A stretch of DNA of 64,000 nucleotides from Salvia splendens. Lineage: Eukaryota > Streptophyta > Magnoliopsida > Lamiales > Lamiaceae. This document shows, piece by piece, positions 1 through 14,071 of this stretch (position 1 is its first letter; each line of letters starts with the position of its first letter). Under the pieces are notes generated by a model. The model saw only the letters and a list, made by a program, of their open reading frames with translations, had not been told where the DNA came from and ran no database searches. The DNA is taken from positions 21,944,188 through 22,008,187 of the forward strand of contig NC_056053.1 in the NCBI RefSeq assembly GCF_004379255.2, read 5' to 3'. The translations under genes and the position numbers were made by a program.

Positions 1-972
1 ACTCTATTATATAAAGTTTGTGAACTCATCCAAAAAATAGTAGAGACGACTCATTTGGTTTATAAATCTCACATAAGTTGTATTACGGAATACTCACAGG
101 AATACTTAACCCTTTGATCTGCATAGTATCCCTCTCCATTTGGAGGGTGAGGATCATCGGAAGCATACTGCGCCGTGTAGAAATTCAGACCAACGAAATC
201 GTAGGAGCCTTGGATCTTTTTCACTTCTTGAGGTGTGAATGATGGGAGATTGTCGGGTGGAACGTAGTCTTCCATACTTTTGGGGTAATGCCCGTACATT
301 ATAGGCTCCAGAAACCTATACAATTATAATAAGATGACGACAGTTTAAGGTTTAGGGTTTAGGGTACATACCATCCCAACATGAAGTCCACTCCCCTCAA
401 AGCGGCTTCACCATCTGCGGCTGAATGCTCATCGAAGGGCGTAAACCAATGGGAGTTGAGCACTATGCCTATCTTCCCTCCTTGTGCCTCTTGAAATTTG
501 CTTCGATAAAGATCGACTGCTTCTGCATGTGCAAGGAGAAGATTTTTTGTGGCTGTGTACCCCTCGGAGGGGTCGGCGGCGATGAACTTGTCGTTGGTCG
601 TGGAGTTGAGGGGTGGGACGCCGGCGATCTTCGTGGAAAGTTTGTCTCCCGGGATGGGAACTTTGTGGGCCGGCGGACTGTAGCCTTGAACATATCCGCT
701 CACGGCGCAGGTCCATGGCTCGTTCAAGGTTGTCCAGTGCTTCACACGATCCCCGAATTCCCAGAAGCATACCTCTGCGAACTCTCGAAAATCGTCCCTG
801 CACAGCTCAGTTGGTAAGACTGACGTTTATTTTACTAGTGCCAACTTATAAGTAAACAAATAGGGATTAAATTTATATACTTGACTTTATTGGATAAGAG
901 GCCAGCATATTCGTTTTCCAAGCACAAAGGAAGATCCCAATGAAATAGTGTCACAAATGGTTTTGTCTGCAC

Positions 973-975
<3 letters not shown>

Positions 976-1010
<35 letters not shown>
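976..1010. repeat. (AT)n microsatellite
   Basis: About 17 AT units directly next to the acceptor of the sixth exon of the left glucosidase; they replace its normal pyrimidine tract. Confidence 0.95.
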
Positions 1011-1013
<3 letters not shown>

Positions 1014-2459
1014 GAGCGTTATTCTCCTTTTCACATCTTAGATCCTTTTTCCTTCTTAATATTACGCGTTAGATCTAAGGCATCAACGGATCAGATTGAT
1101 TCTATAAAACTGGTTCCGTGTTGCATTATAGAAGGTGGTTGTATGCATTACAGGGTTATTATTGACATTTGAAGGAAAAGTAACTGTCACATTTTGGTAT
1201 CTGCGAATAATGCACCACATGGTCACGAGTAATGCATATAATTGACTATATAATGCACAATATGTGAACTGCAATGCATACGAATAAGATGTACCATGTT
1301 ATGATGTTTGACACACGTTTCTTGTTTCCCCTAAGGGTTTAATAAGCTTAGGGGCTAGGGTATAGTACGTACGCATTAATAACAAATTATAAAACGATAC
1401 GAATAATTCACCAAATTGTCACGAGTAATGGATGTTATTAACTATATAATGCACAATATGTGAACTGCAATGCATACGAATAAGATGTACCATGTTATGA
1501 TGTTTGACACACGTTTCTTGTTTCCCCTAAGGGTTTAATAAGCTTATGGGCTAGGGTATAGTACGTTGACATTACTAACAAATTGTTGTTATTGGAATAT
1601 ACGTATGTGCATTATTTGGTTTAGGTAGTGCATTATGTAGCTGTTAATTGTCATTATCTCAGTATATTATGCATTATTAGAGGTATTGTGTATATGGGTT
1701 AATCAACGGATTGAAGATTACATACATGCATTTAGTAATGTCTACGTACTATACCCTAGCCCCTAAGCTTATTAAACCCTTAGGGGAAACAAGAAACGTG
1801 TGTCAAACATCATAACATGGTACATCTTATTCGTATGCATTGCAGTTCACATATTGTGCATTATATAGTTAATAACATCCATTACTCGTGACAATTTGGT
1901 GAATTATTCGTATCGTTTTATAATTTGTTATTAATGCGTACGTACTATACCCTAGCCCCTAAGCTTATTAAACCCTTAGGGGAAACAAGAAACGTGTGTC
2001 AAACATCATAACACAGCACATCTTGTTCGTATGCATTGCAGTTCACAAATTGTGCATTATATAGTCAAATATATCCATTACTCGTTACCATGTGAAGATT
2101 ACATACATGTCTACGTACTATACCCTAGCCCCTAAGCTTATTAAACCCTTAGGGGAAACAAGAAACGTGTGTCAAACATCATAACACAACACATCTTGTT
2201 CGTATGCATTGCAGTTCACATATTGTGCATTATATAGGCAATTATATGCATTACTCGTGACCATGTGGTGCATTATTCGTAGTGGTTTCCAGCCATTATT
2301 ACATTACTATTGTACCCTCATAATGCACAAAATAGGACAAATAATGCAACACGGGATTAATTACCCAATGTTGATCTTGATCGTCCATTTCTCTAATCTA
2401 ATGGCTGATATTAAGAAGGAAAAATGAGGAAATATAGGAAAAGGAAATGAATACATCTA

Positions 2460-2461
<2 letters not shown>
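1011..2461. mobile_element. Fold-back (long inverted repeat) element inside a glucosidase intron
   Basis: Two direct units (about 1223-1371 and 1419-1566, period about 196 bp) face three inverted units (about 1736-1890, 1937-2080, 2110-2280). Each contains a block reading TTTCCCCTAAGGGTTT next to an AGCTTA / TAGGGTATAGTACGT stretch. The outer ends are also inverted: a TTTTTCCTTCTTAATATTA motif near 1040-1065 reappears reversed near 2410-2430. No coding capacity; the ORFs of 60-70 codons at 1083-1274 and 2209-2427 are mirror copies of this repeat. It sits between two AT microsatellites, so it probably entered a TA-rich target. The family is not identified. Confidence 0.75.

Positions 2462-2527
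<66 letters not shown>
2462..2527. repeat. (AT)n microsatellite
   Basis: About 33 uninterrupted AT units between the fold-back element and the next MITE. Confidence 0.97.
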
Positions 2528-2531
<4 letters not shown>

Positions 2532-2813
2532 TTTGATCTATGCAAAACTAGATTTAAATACAGAAACGCAGAACAATATCATAATTAGGTCACTTTTAGG
2601 TCATAATTAGGTAATTTTTAGGTCATGCTAACAAAGCATGACCTAAAATGATCTTAGCATGACATTAAACTCAAATCTTATAATATGACCTAAAACTGCT
2701 TAATTATGACCTTCTGTGTTTTTAGTTAATTATTGACCATTAGATCATCTAATCCTAGGGCTGAGATTTGAGCTGCATTTCTGGATTTAAACACATACTT
2801 ATTTTGATCATCT

Positions 2814-2815
<2 letters not shown>
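2528..2815. mobile_element. Short MITE between AT microsatellites
   Basis: About 288 bp. Its ends are imperfect inverted repeats: the left end reads through GATTTAAATACAGAAACGCAG and the right end contains CTGCATTTCTGGATTTAAAC. The interior is palindromic around repeated AGGTCATAATTAG / GCATGACCTAAA motifs. No ORF. Flanking TA repeats hide any target duplication. Confidence 0.6.

Positions 2816-2860
<45 letters not shown>
2816..2860. repeat. (AT)n microsatellite
   Basis: Third AT tract of this intron, about 22 units. Confidence 0.95.
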
Positions 2861-2864
<4 letters not shown>

Positions 2865-3810
2865 CTTATTATAGTATTGTGATTGCAGAGAGAGAAATCT
2901 CAAATTAACAAATTACTCCATATACTAACCATGTTGTAACAGAGTGTCGATAACATCATTATAGTAAGCAATTCCTTCTTTGTTGATTCCACCACTACAT
3001 CTTCCAGCTGTTGAGAGTTTCACTATAATTAATTAACCAATTACTCAAAAAACACATTCTTTAACAACATATAGTGTAATTTAAACCTGGCAATATTCTT
3101 GCCCATGAAATGGAAAATCTATACGAATTAAACCCCATTTTCTTCATCATCGCAATATCTTCCTGCAATATACATATAGAGTGAGTTTAGGTCGACGACA
3201 CGAGTTTTAATTGTATATGAAAAAATAATAATAACCTTATATCTGTTGTACATATCACATGCAACATTTCCATTGGATCCATCAGCTATTTTCCCTGCAC
3301 CCACACACACAAACCACAATCATATTAATATATCACTTCTTACTTCATTATTTTCATGATCTCTTATTTAAATAACTAATTAGTTTTAAGAGTAAGAAAG
3401 AGACAAGGAAGCCTCATAGAGAAGTCATCCCATATGCTAATGCCTCCCTTAGCAGCAGCCCCTTCAACCTGCCCCAAAACAACAAAATGCAATTATTATA
3501 ATTAATTAGCCTTCATTAATTGAATAATATCTTGATAAATTAATGATATCAACACACATAAATAAACCTGAAAGGCAGGGTTCCAGTTCCAAATAGGAAG
3601 TCTTGAGGAAACCAGTTATGGTTGATGCCACTGTTATCGTTAGAATCCGGCACCGGTCCATCGATATTCCACCACGTTGAACCGCCAGCTGATGAATTCC
3701 GATCTTCAACGGTGCCGTTCTTATTGTCATCCAGAGGCACCATCGCCATTGCTCCAAATTAGTCGCACAAATATTTTTCTGTGAGTGAAATGTTCGAAAC
3801 CAACTTCATC

Positions 3811-3819
3811 TATTTATAG
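3811..3819 (-). promoter_or_regulatory. TATA box of the left glucosidase copy
   Basis: On the minus strand the sequence reads CTATAAATA, about 62 bases before the ATG. The surrounding bases align with those of the right copy, so this is an inherited promoter element. Confidence 0.6.
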
Positions 3820-4520
3820 TGTGACACTCACTTTTTCATCTACTTATCATGTTCATAATAAGAACTAACAAAATTAAAAGCTAAAAAAACTTGAATTTGC
3901 AATTATATTCAAATATGAATATATGCATGGCGTGCATGCTTAGTCACTTAGCCTACTAATTATCGAATGATAGTTCATAATTGCTCATAATAATTTATCA
4001 ATTTGTTGAGATATAGCTATTAAAAGTTTCAAATGTTACGTGTAGAAAAGAATTTATGCTCAAATGGAATCACCAATAATTTTTGGTATATTGCGTGTCT
4101 GTTATTTCTCAATATTGTCTTCCGAGAAAGAAACACAAACAAGGACAGATTAATTTAAATAGTTGAAAATAGAGAGAACCAAAGGAATGAAAGATCGGTT
4201 GTAAAGTCATTAATTTGCATAAATAAGGCTAAACATGTGTTGTTAAGCTGAACTAATTAATTTGAGAAAAGAACCAAACAAACTAAAGTCTACATTTATA
4301 AAATAAATTTGGGCACTAAAGTGCCTGGTAAGGAAAGGAACCATATTATTTTCATTCAAATTGGGCCAATTATCATAAATAAATGTAGGTCAAATAGAGA
4401 AAATTAAATACTCGGCCCATTGGGAACCTAAAGTCAATTTGGCGTGGCAACACTCGACTCTATTTTCATTTAAAAAATATACTATAACTTACCCTCGAAA
4501 AATAAATAAAAGAATGAAGT
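3820..4520. other. AT-rich intergenic DNA upstream of the left glucosidase
   Basis: Promoter-side spacer. I see no gene, tRNA or clear repeat here. Confidence 0.5.
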
Positions 4521-5591
4521 ACCCTAATAGTCCTTGATCTTGTCAAAAAATGAATCAGTGGTCCTTAAAAAAGTTTTATAGCATTTTTGGTACAATAAGA
4601 CTAAAGTAACCCTAGGCACCAAAAGTGTAAATTTTTTATGTTTAAGGATATTTTAGACTTTAAGTACTATACTATTTTTGTATTTTAGTTACTTCTTAAA
4701 TACTACTCCTAGTATACTCTTTTTATATTTTTATTTACTTAAAATAGTTTATTGTCATTATAAGTTTAAAAATAAATACAACCGTAAAATATTTTAATTA
4801 TACTTTATTTATTTCTAAATTTAAATATTATTCATTATAAAACTCAGTCTATATGAAGAAAAAAATAAATGTAATAGTAACTTTTTTTAATAAAAATATT
4901 AAAGTGAATTATAGAAAAACTTTTTGCACGTGATTTGTTTTCATTTAAAAATTTTAATTAATTTTTTTTAATTTCAGAAGAAAAAATATTATAGTGAACT
5001 ATAGCAAATTTTTTACTTAAAAAATGTTACTTAAATATTTAAATGTTGCTATACTTAAATGAAAAATAAATATTTTAATTACGTTAATTAAAATATAGTA
5101 TAGTGAGAAAATACTTTTAAAGTATAATAATTAAAATTTAAATTAATTATATCTACTGTAAATTAAAGCGAACTCTTGTAAACATTTTTAATAAAAATAT
5201 TAAAGTAAACTAAAGTAACTTTTTTATTATAAAGATCAATGTATACGTTATTCAAGTAATTATTGAAAAAATCTAAGTGAATTATAATTCAAAAGAAAAT
5301 GTTTTATGTTGTAAAAATATAAAATCAACTAGTACTAAAAAGGAAAAAACATTTAGCCCGAAAATGTGTTTTTATATATGTCCAAAAAAATTGCAAGAAT
5401 GAAGAGGTACCAAAAAAGTAATTTTCAAATACCAAAAATGCCCTCCATGACAGCTAGGGGATTTTTCAAATGTAGAAGTGTAAAAGAGACCGGCAGGTAT
5501 AAAAAATGTGATTTTTAGGGACCAAAATGACTATAAATTTTTTTTAGGGATCATTGATGCATTTTTTGACAAGATCAGGGACTATTAGGGT
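4521..5591. mobile_element. Non-autonomous fold-back DNA transposon (MULE-like, about 1.07 kb)
   Basis: The left end reads ACCCTAATAGTCCTTGATCT and the right end is its inverse with few mismatches. The inverted similarity continues about 90 bp inward through a TTTTGGTCCCT-type motif. The interior is AT-rich with several copies of a TAATAAAAATATTAAAGTGAA-type block and no ORF above 60 codons. Long TIRs suggest a Mutator-like derivative; I could not fix the target duplication. Confidence 0.7.
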
Positions 5592-6312
5592 AGTTAAATA
5601 GGAAAGGAAAAGGAAAACATAAGAATAATTAAAAATGAAATCACTTAATTAAACTTTTGGTATATCACGTTTGAAAGAATAAGCCAAACAATCCAATTTA
5701 CACCAAAATAATTGGTAGACCATATACAAACTAGTGATGTACTATCTTAATTTGACAAACATACATCAATCAAAACAACTCATTTTCACACTGTTAATTA
5801 TTCACAAGAAACAAATGCTAACTAAATTGGTACCTTCAATGGTCCCATGCCACGGTCAATACTATATGCCATTACTTAGTTGTAAATTAGTAAAAATATT
5901 TATAAAGCAATAATATATAATGTGCAATAATCCCATGCCACGTCCAAATACTATATGCCATCGTTGTAAATTAGTACAAATATTTATAAAGTAATAATAA
6001 TACATAATGTGCAATAAGTGTTCGTTTCTAAAATTGATACAATGAAATAGAAGTAGATAGCAGGCAAGATGAATTAAAATTTGACACTAGCTAGCATATA
6101 AAAGAAAGTAGGCGAATTAACACCTACTGAATTATTACTTTCAATATTCATAAAAACATAGTAAGAGTTGATAGAGGGGCTTGAAAACCTACCTCTATCA
6201 CATTATTGCCTTATTCAAAGATACTCAAACAACGTACATAACATAATGCTTAACTCGACCGTAGTCGTATAGATGCTACGTCAAATGAAATACTCGGATA
6301 ACTGCCTCAACA
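5592..6312. other. Intergenic spacer 3' of the intact glucosidase
   Basis: AT-rich. It contains an imperfect direct repeat around 5836-5925 and 5928-6015 (blocks built on CCATGCCACGGTC / ACTATATGCCAT / TAAATTAGTA.AAATATTTATAAAG). No gene seen. Confidence 0.5.
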
Positions 6313-9092
<2,780 letters not shown>

Positions 9093-9162
9093 TGCTCTAA
9101 AGTTGTACAAATATTTCTTAGTGAGTGAATGAGTGAGTGAAATTTTCAAAACCAACTTCAAT

Positions 9163-9171
9163 TATTTATAG
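9163..9171 (-). promoter_or_regulatory. TATA box of the intact glucosidase
   Basis: CTATAAATA on the minus strand, about 71 bases before the ATG, at the position equivalent to the TATA box of the left copy. A MITE (9173-9464) begins two bases further upstream, so all enhancer sequence has been moved about 290 bp away compared with the paralogue. Confidence 0.6.
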
Positions 9172-9172
9172 T

Positions 9173-9464
9173 AGGGCAAACGGGCAAAAAAACTATGAGG
9201 TTTGATCAAATTATGGTCTATCCCGCAATTTTAAAAAATGGTTGATAATATCACCTCTAAATTTATCAACGTAATGCGTACATATGTAAAAATTAAACAC
9301 ATAGTGACTAAATGTATTAAATGGTGTCATCGTTTAAATAGCCGAATGTTTTGTTCGCGTGATATTTTTCATTTGCCAACAACATACTAAATAATTTCTC
9401 TCAAATCATGGACTATGAGACAATCGAGAAAAATATCAAAACTATTTTTTTGGTCATTTGCCCT
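9173..9464. mobile_element. MITE at the promoter of the intact glucosidase
   Basis: About 292 bp with imperfect inverted ends: AGGGCAAACGGGCAAAAAAA on the left and the inverse of TTTTTTTGGTCATTTGCCCT on the right. The paralogue lacks it: there the TATA box runs straight into GTGTGACACTCAC, while here the homologous bases resume only after 9464. A TTATAGT-type stretch occurs on both sides, consistent with a target duplication of about 9-10 bp (Mutator-like). Confidence 0.7.
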
Positions 9465-11139
9465 TTAATTATAGTATGCATCTCACCTTTTATCTCATTT
9501 TCTTTATATTTTCGCAATCCTTTGTTGATTTTTACTTAGGATAGGGATATTTTAATTAAAGCTATATATGTCGTATATGTTGTGTGGAGGGTAAATTTCT
9601 AATTTTAATTTTTCCTGTTTATTTGCCATTTTTGGCATATAATAGAATGGTAATTGATTCATTGTGAACTTATCAAGTCATAATTGATAGTATTTGCTAA
9701 GCATGGGTTGTATTTGTTTGCACATTTTTATTGCTAGATTAATTCTTTATTATATACTCCCTAGTATTTTTAAAAAAAATCTACGATGATTAGTTTGTAG
9801 TAATAATTTATGTGAATTAGTATCACGTGAAATATGAGGACAGAGGACTGAAAGATATCGTTGTAGTGATCGTGAAAATTTTCTATTTTATCCTTTTGTT
9901 TCACATGGAGAATTAAATTGGCCAGCAAAAAACATTTATTTGTGTTCACTTTGGAGTTGTGTGTGAACGTTGACGTTGAGTCGAGACCATCATATTTTAA
10001 TGAAATTGCTGGCGTTTTCTATTGGCGCTACCTTGGATATTTTTATCGATTATTAAATCATGTTCACATTATATATTAATGAATTAAATGTAAATAAAAA
10101 ATAAAAATAAATAAATAAAAGAAAAAAAAGAAGAGGAATTTGCAACGCCTACTGAAAGTTGAATGATAGTGTGTAATTATTAATAGTTTGTCATTTGGTT
10201 GAGATATAATTATTAAAAGTTTTAAATGTTACGTATATTTTTCAATTTTATCTATGGGAAAAGAAAATCAAACAAGGACAGATAGGTTAAAACTCATTAA
10301 TTTGGAAAAGTGAACATTGGGTTGAACATACTGACGGATTAGCGACGGCAATAGGTAAAGATTTAATTTAACCCGTTGTTGACCCGAAAAAAATGGAAAA
10401 AATTTATAAGCTAATAAAATTTCAATTCGATTATCTCGCAATCCAATGAATTAGATCTGTGCACAATTATTGTTTTGTTTAGCAACTGATTCGACACTTG
10501 ATTATTATTTTAATAAATCGAATTACTACATATATAGGGTCTTGATGAAATATACTATGAAGTCAAAAACATAGAACTACTTTAAAATTTATCGAAAATG
10601 TGGAGTATATGTTACAATTTTGGTACATCACGAGCTTATTAATTATTTTCATTTATATCTTTGAGTGGAATCACGTGCATGGCATAAAATGGACCCAAAC
10701 AAGAACAGATTGGTTGAATCACATTAATTTGAAAACAGAGAACTAAAACAGGTTGAAATTCACTAATTTGAAAATAGAAGGCCAAACTAGTACAGTTAAG
10801 CTGTAACTAATTAATTTGACAGAAGAAACAAGCAACCAAACTTAAATTATTGCATTAATTAAAAGTGAAATTAGATGGTGAAAACAGTTGCCATATTAAT
10901 TAGCAAGAATAACTAATTGCCCAAGAAGACGAGACGTAAAGTTTCAATTTTGTGAGGTACAACACAAAAATTAAATAAGCTGAACCTTAAATCAAGAAAA
11001 AGAAGTGAAAACAATCTAAATAAGGATAAATATATCTGAAAGAGAAAATCAAGTTAGTTGCTATTCGCTCTAAATAGAGAAAATCTCGTACACTAAACGT
11101 TGTCCACGCGCAACAAAAAAATTATGTAATCAATACATC
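9465..11139. other. AT-rich intergenic region
   Basis: Distal promoter region of the glucosidase plus spacer. No coding region of credible composition and no RNA gene were seen. Confidence 0.5.
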
Positions 11140-11142
11140 TTA

Positions 11143-11685
11143 CAGCATCAGCAATGGGGCGCCATAAGCATTTTAACTGTTTTGTTAATTAATTTAACTG
11201 TTTTCAAATATATAAATGCAAATTTATTAAAAAACACAACGATTAACTAAGAACGGTAAAAAATTTATTGATTATAAAAACAAATTTACACGAGTTAGAA
11301 ATTAAAAAAAAAAAAGACTATCCACCGTGCGACATCTCCAAACGTCGGCCTATTAGGACTTGAGTATCCACCGGAATCCATTGTATAGCGTAATTTGAGA
11401 GTTGAAAAGTGAATCGAAAAGTTACAAATGAAAAGTGAAGCCAGGGTATATATATATATATAAACAAAATTTTCGAATAAAAAAAAAACTAAAACGCGTT
11501 GCATCGTCCGCATTGCCCACAGTGGGGGACGATGGCGCGGACGATGCCATATCGTCCGGGCTTCGTCCGCGGACTAAGCGTCGGGCGCGGACAACGTATC
11601 GTCCATCGTCCGCGGTGTCACAATGGCGGACGATAGCGCGCCCGAAGCATCGGGCGCGCTATCGTCAGCCTCATTGCTGATGCTC
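11143..11685. mobile_element. Harbinger-derived MITE carrying an ORF1 start remnant
   Basis: Ends are inverted (CAGCATCAGCAATGGGGC and GCCTCATTGCTGATGCTC) and flanked by TTA at 11140-11142 and 11686-11688, the 3-bp target typical of PIF/Harbinger. On the minus strand near 11300-11395 a short reading frame begins MDSGGYSSPNRPTF, which resembles the beginning of Harbinger ORF1 proteins. The right half is GC-rich and full of ATCGTCCG-type repeats. Non-autonomous. Confidence 0.7.
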
Positions 11686-11827
11686 TTAATTAACACTTAA
11701 TTATCCTAATTAATATTCTAAATTCTATAATTAATCGTAGGGCGCGCTATCGTCCGCCTCATTGCTGATGCTCTTAATTAACACTTAATTATCCTAATTA
11801 ATATTCTAAATTCTATAATTAATCGTG
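11652..11827. repeat. 88-bp tandem duplication spanning a MITE end and its flank
   Basis: The 88 bp from GGGCGCGCTATCGTC through the MITE terminus and about 50 bp of flanking DNA is repeated head to tail with one or two mismatches (period 88). The duplication arose after the MITE inserted. Confidence 0.85.
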
Positions 11828-12408
11828 GTTGATTATATAGAGTTCCTTTTTTATGTCGCTAGTATCTCTGTGAAGATATACAATAATAAAAAATACACAC
11901 AGGCCCTGCTAGGAGAAAATTAAGGAGCCAGGATATTTTCCTTCGTATTGGACCCTTAAAGTAAAGTTAAAAATAGGCCCACTTTTATGAGCAAGAAATG
12001 AATACTCGGCCTATTTTAAACCTGGTCCTAGTCATTATAATCAGCACCCAATTTAGATAATTATATGTAATTTAATTAATAGCAAAATATTTTTCACACT
12101 TTCACCGATAAATCATCTGATCAATAAATCAATAAATACATGATTACATAAAAACTCTTGGTAAAATCTTTCTTACTCTCGCCAATAAATCCTTTGATCA
12201 ATGGTCAAAATTACATGATTTAAAAAATCATTATTGAATTTAAAAAGTACTATATTGAACCCTAAAATCACTATTGTTATAAACTTGAAACAAATTGTTA
12301 TATTTGTTGTATACTTAAAAAGTAGTCTATTATAAACATTACATTTCATGTGTTAAATCCCAAGACGAGTCAATCGTCATATCTGGTTAACGTAGATGGT
12401 ATTTTTTT

Positions 12409-12790
12409 GTGTAAATGGCCAAAAAAAATCACAAAGTTTAATCAAATTCAGGTATATATCTTAACTTTAAAAAGTGGCTTATTAAATTATAACTTTAATG
12501 ATTTTATGAATTATTCCATGAATTTGAATTTCAGGAGAATTAAGCATGATGTGGACGATGAAAACATATGATGTGGACGTCGGTAACATATTAATAAGTT
12601 CAAATGCTTATTCAACATCTTGTTCAATTCTCTCTAGACATTCCTGGCATCCACATCATCACAATTCCCCCCAATTTAAATCCATGAGACAATTCAGAAG
12701 ATCGTCAAAGTTATGATTTAGTCAGTCATTTTTTAAGTTATGGAAAAACTATAATTTGACTAAACTTGGTGGCTTTTTTTCTGTTTTTCA
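12409..12790. mobile_element. Fold-back MITE with TIRs of about 110 bp
   Basis: The left arm (GGCCAAAAAAAATCACAAAG, then AAATTATAACTTTAATGA) is mirrored by the right arm (TCGTCAAAGTTATGATTTAG ... TGGCTTTTTTTCTGTTTTTC inverted). The interior holds a GATGTGGACG / CATCCACATCATC palindrome. No coding capacity. Confidence 0.65.
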
Positions 12791-13176
12791 TTTTAATTAT
12801 CATATTTGACACAACTAATTGGAAATGGCGTTCTACATGATTTTTTTTATCTTACTTGGCATGAATTTTAAAAGTGATTTAAAATATTAAAAATATTTTA
12901 CGGTTGCTAACATAAGATTAGTTTATGCCGGAAATATCGTATTCAGGTCTAAATTAAAACATGACACACAGAAATATAAATTTTGTATATAATCTAAAAC
13001 TATTTTTAAAGTTGAATTTACCAAGATTAGACAATATTTATGTTCCATATCTCATTCTAAAACACACTGCTCAATCTTCACTTTCAGAAGTAACAGTTGC
13101 CCTCAAAAAAAGATAAAGAAAAAAAAAACTGAAGAAATTTGAACAAAAATCGTCTTCATGAGAAATCATTTTTTCT

Positions 13177-13993
13177 AGAGTAAAGGCCAAAATTAGTCCT
13201 GAACATATGCCCATTTTATCATTTTGGTCATAAACTTTATCTTTTGAATTTTTTGATCCTGGACATTTCAAATCGGATCACAATTGGTCCTCCGTCAACA
13301 ATTCCGTTAATATTTAACGGTCAACGATTTTAATCACAATTTGGACCAACTTAAACAATTTTTAATTATTTAATCATCAAAATTATTATTTTTAAATAAA
13401 ATCATAAATTATTTATTAGAAATAATTAAATAATTTTTAAATAATTAAATTATTTATTCCAACTTAAACAATTTTTAAATAACAAAATTATTTATGATTT
13501 TATTTAAAAAAATAATTTTTATGATTAAATAATTTTTAATTATTTAAGTTGGTCAAAATTGTGTTTATCATAAAAAAATCATAAATTATTTATTACAACT
13601 TAAACAATTTTTAAATAATTAAATTATTTATGATTTATTTAAAAATAATAATTTTGATGATTAAATACTTAAGATTTTTTTAAGTTGGTCAAAATTGTGT
13701 TTATCATCAAAAAATCATAAATTATTTATTACAACTTAAACAATATTTAAATAATCAAATTATTTATAATTTTATTTAAAAAAATATTTTTGATGATTAA
13801 ATAATTAAAATTTGTTTAAGTTGGTCAAAATTGTGATTAAAATCGTTGACCGTTAAATATTAACGGAATTGTTAACGGAGGACCAATTGTGATCCGATTT
13901 GAAATGTCCAGAACCAAAAAATTCAAAAGATAATGTTTAGGACCAAAATGATAAAATGAGCATATGTTCAGGACCAATTTTGACCTTTACTCT
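13177..13993. mobile_element. Non-autonomous transposon with TIRs of about 190 bp (MULE-like)
   Basis: The left end (AGAGTAAAGGCCAAAATTAG) is mirrored by the right end for nearly 190 bp, including a motif with GGTCCTCCGT, CCGTTAATATTTAACGG and GTTGACCGTTAA. A 7-8 bp flank, TTTTTCT, occurs on both sides (13170-13176 and 13994-14000) and may be the target duplication. The AT-rich interior repeats an ACTTAAACAATTTTTAAATAA block several times. Confidence 0.75.
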
Positions 13994-14071
13994 TTTTTCT
14001 ATAAAGATTTGTTTGATTTTTCAATATTTTGCAGTTTAAATAATAGAAAAATGAAATATTGACAAGATAAA

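Larger units (their letters stand above)
1..3749 (-). pseudogene. GH1 beta-glucosidase, left tandem copy; probable pseudogene, cut by window edge
   Basis: Exons seen (from the start codon): 3568-3749, 3405-3468, 3236-3294, 3087-3162, 2930-3007, 881-966, 372-797, 98-315; the rest lies left of the window. It is a close paralogue of the intact copy at 6.3-9.1 kb, and the acid/base motif TLNEP is present in the seventh exon. Exon 1 is 182 nt against a phase-0 198 nt in the paralogue, with one base missing in the codons for GTGT-AAFQ just before the donor. Reading on gives a TGA at 3414-3416 in exon 2, so the product would be about 78 aa. Exon 6 is 86 nt against 88, a second shift of 2 nt at its 5' end. 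The two shifts sum to 3, so exons 7-8 return to frame but exons 2-5 cannot be read. The conserved LPGKIADG glycine is Trp here. The fifth intron is about 1.96 kb against 79 nt in the paralogue because repeats inserted. A sequencing error in either exon could mimic a break. Confidence 0.85.

Noticed and set aside
1083..2427. Two similar ORFs (MQFTYCALY...) at 1083-1274 (-) and 2209-2427 (+)
   Set aside because: They are mirror images created by the fold-back element's inverted repeats; no start context, domain or length to support a protein.
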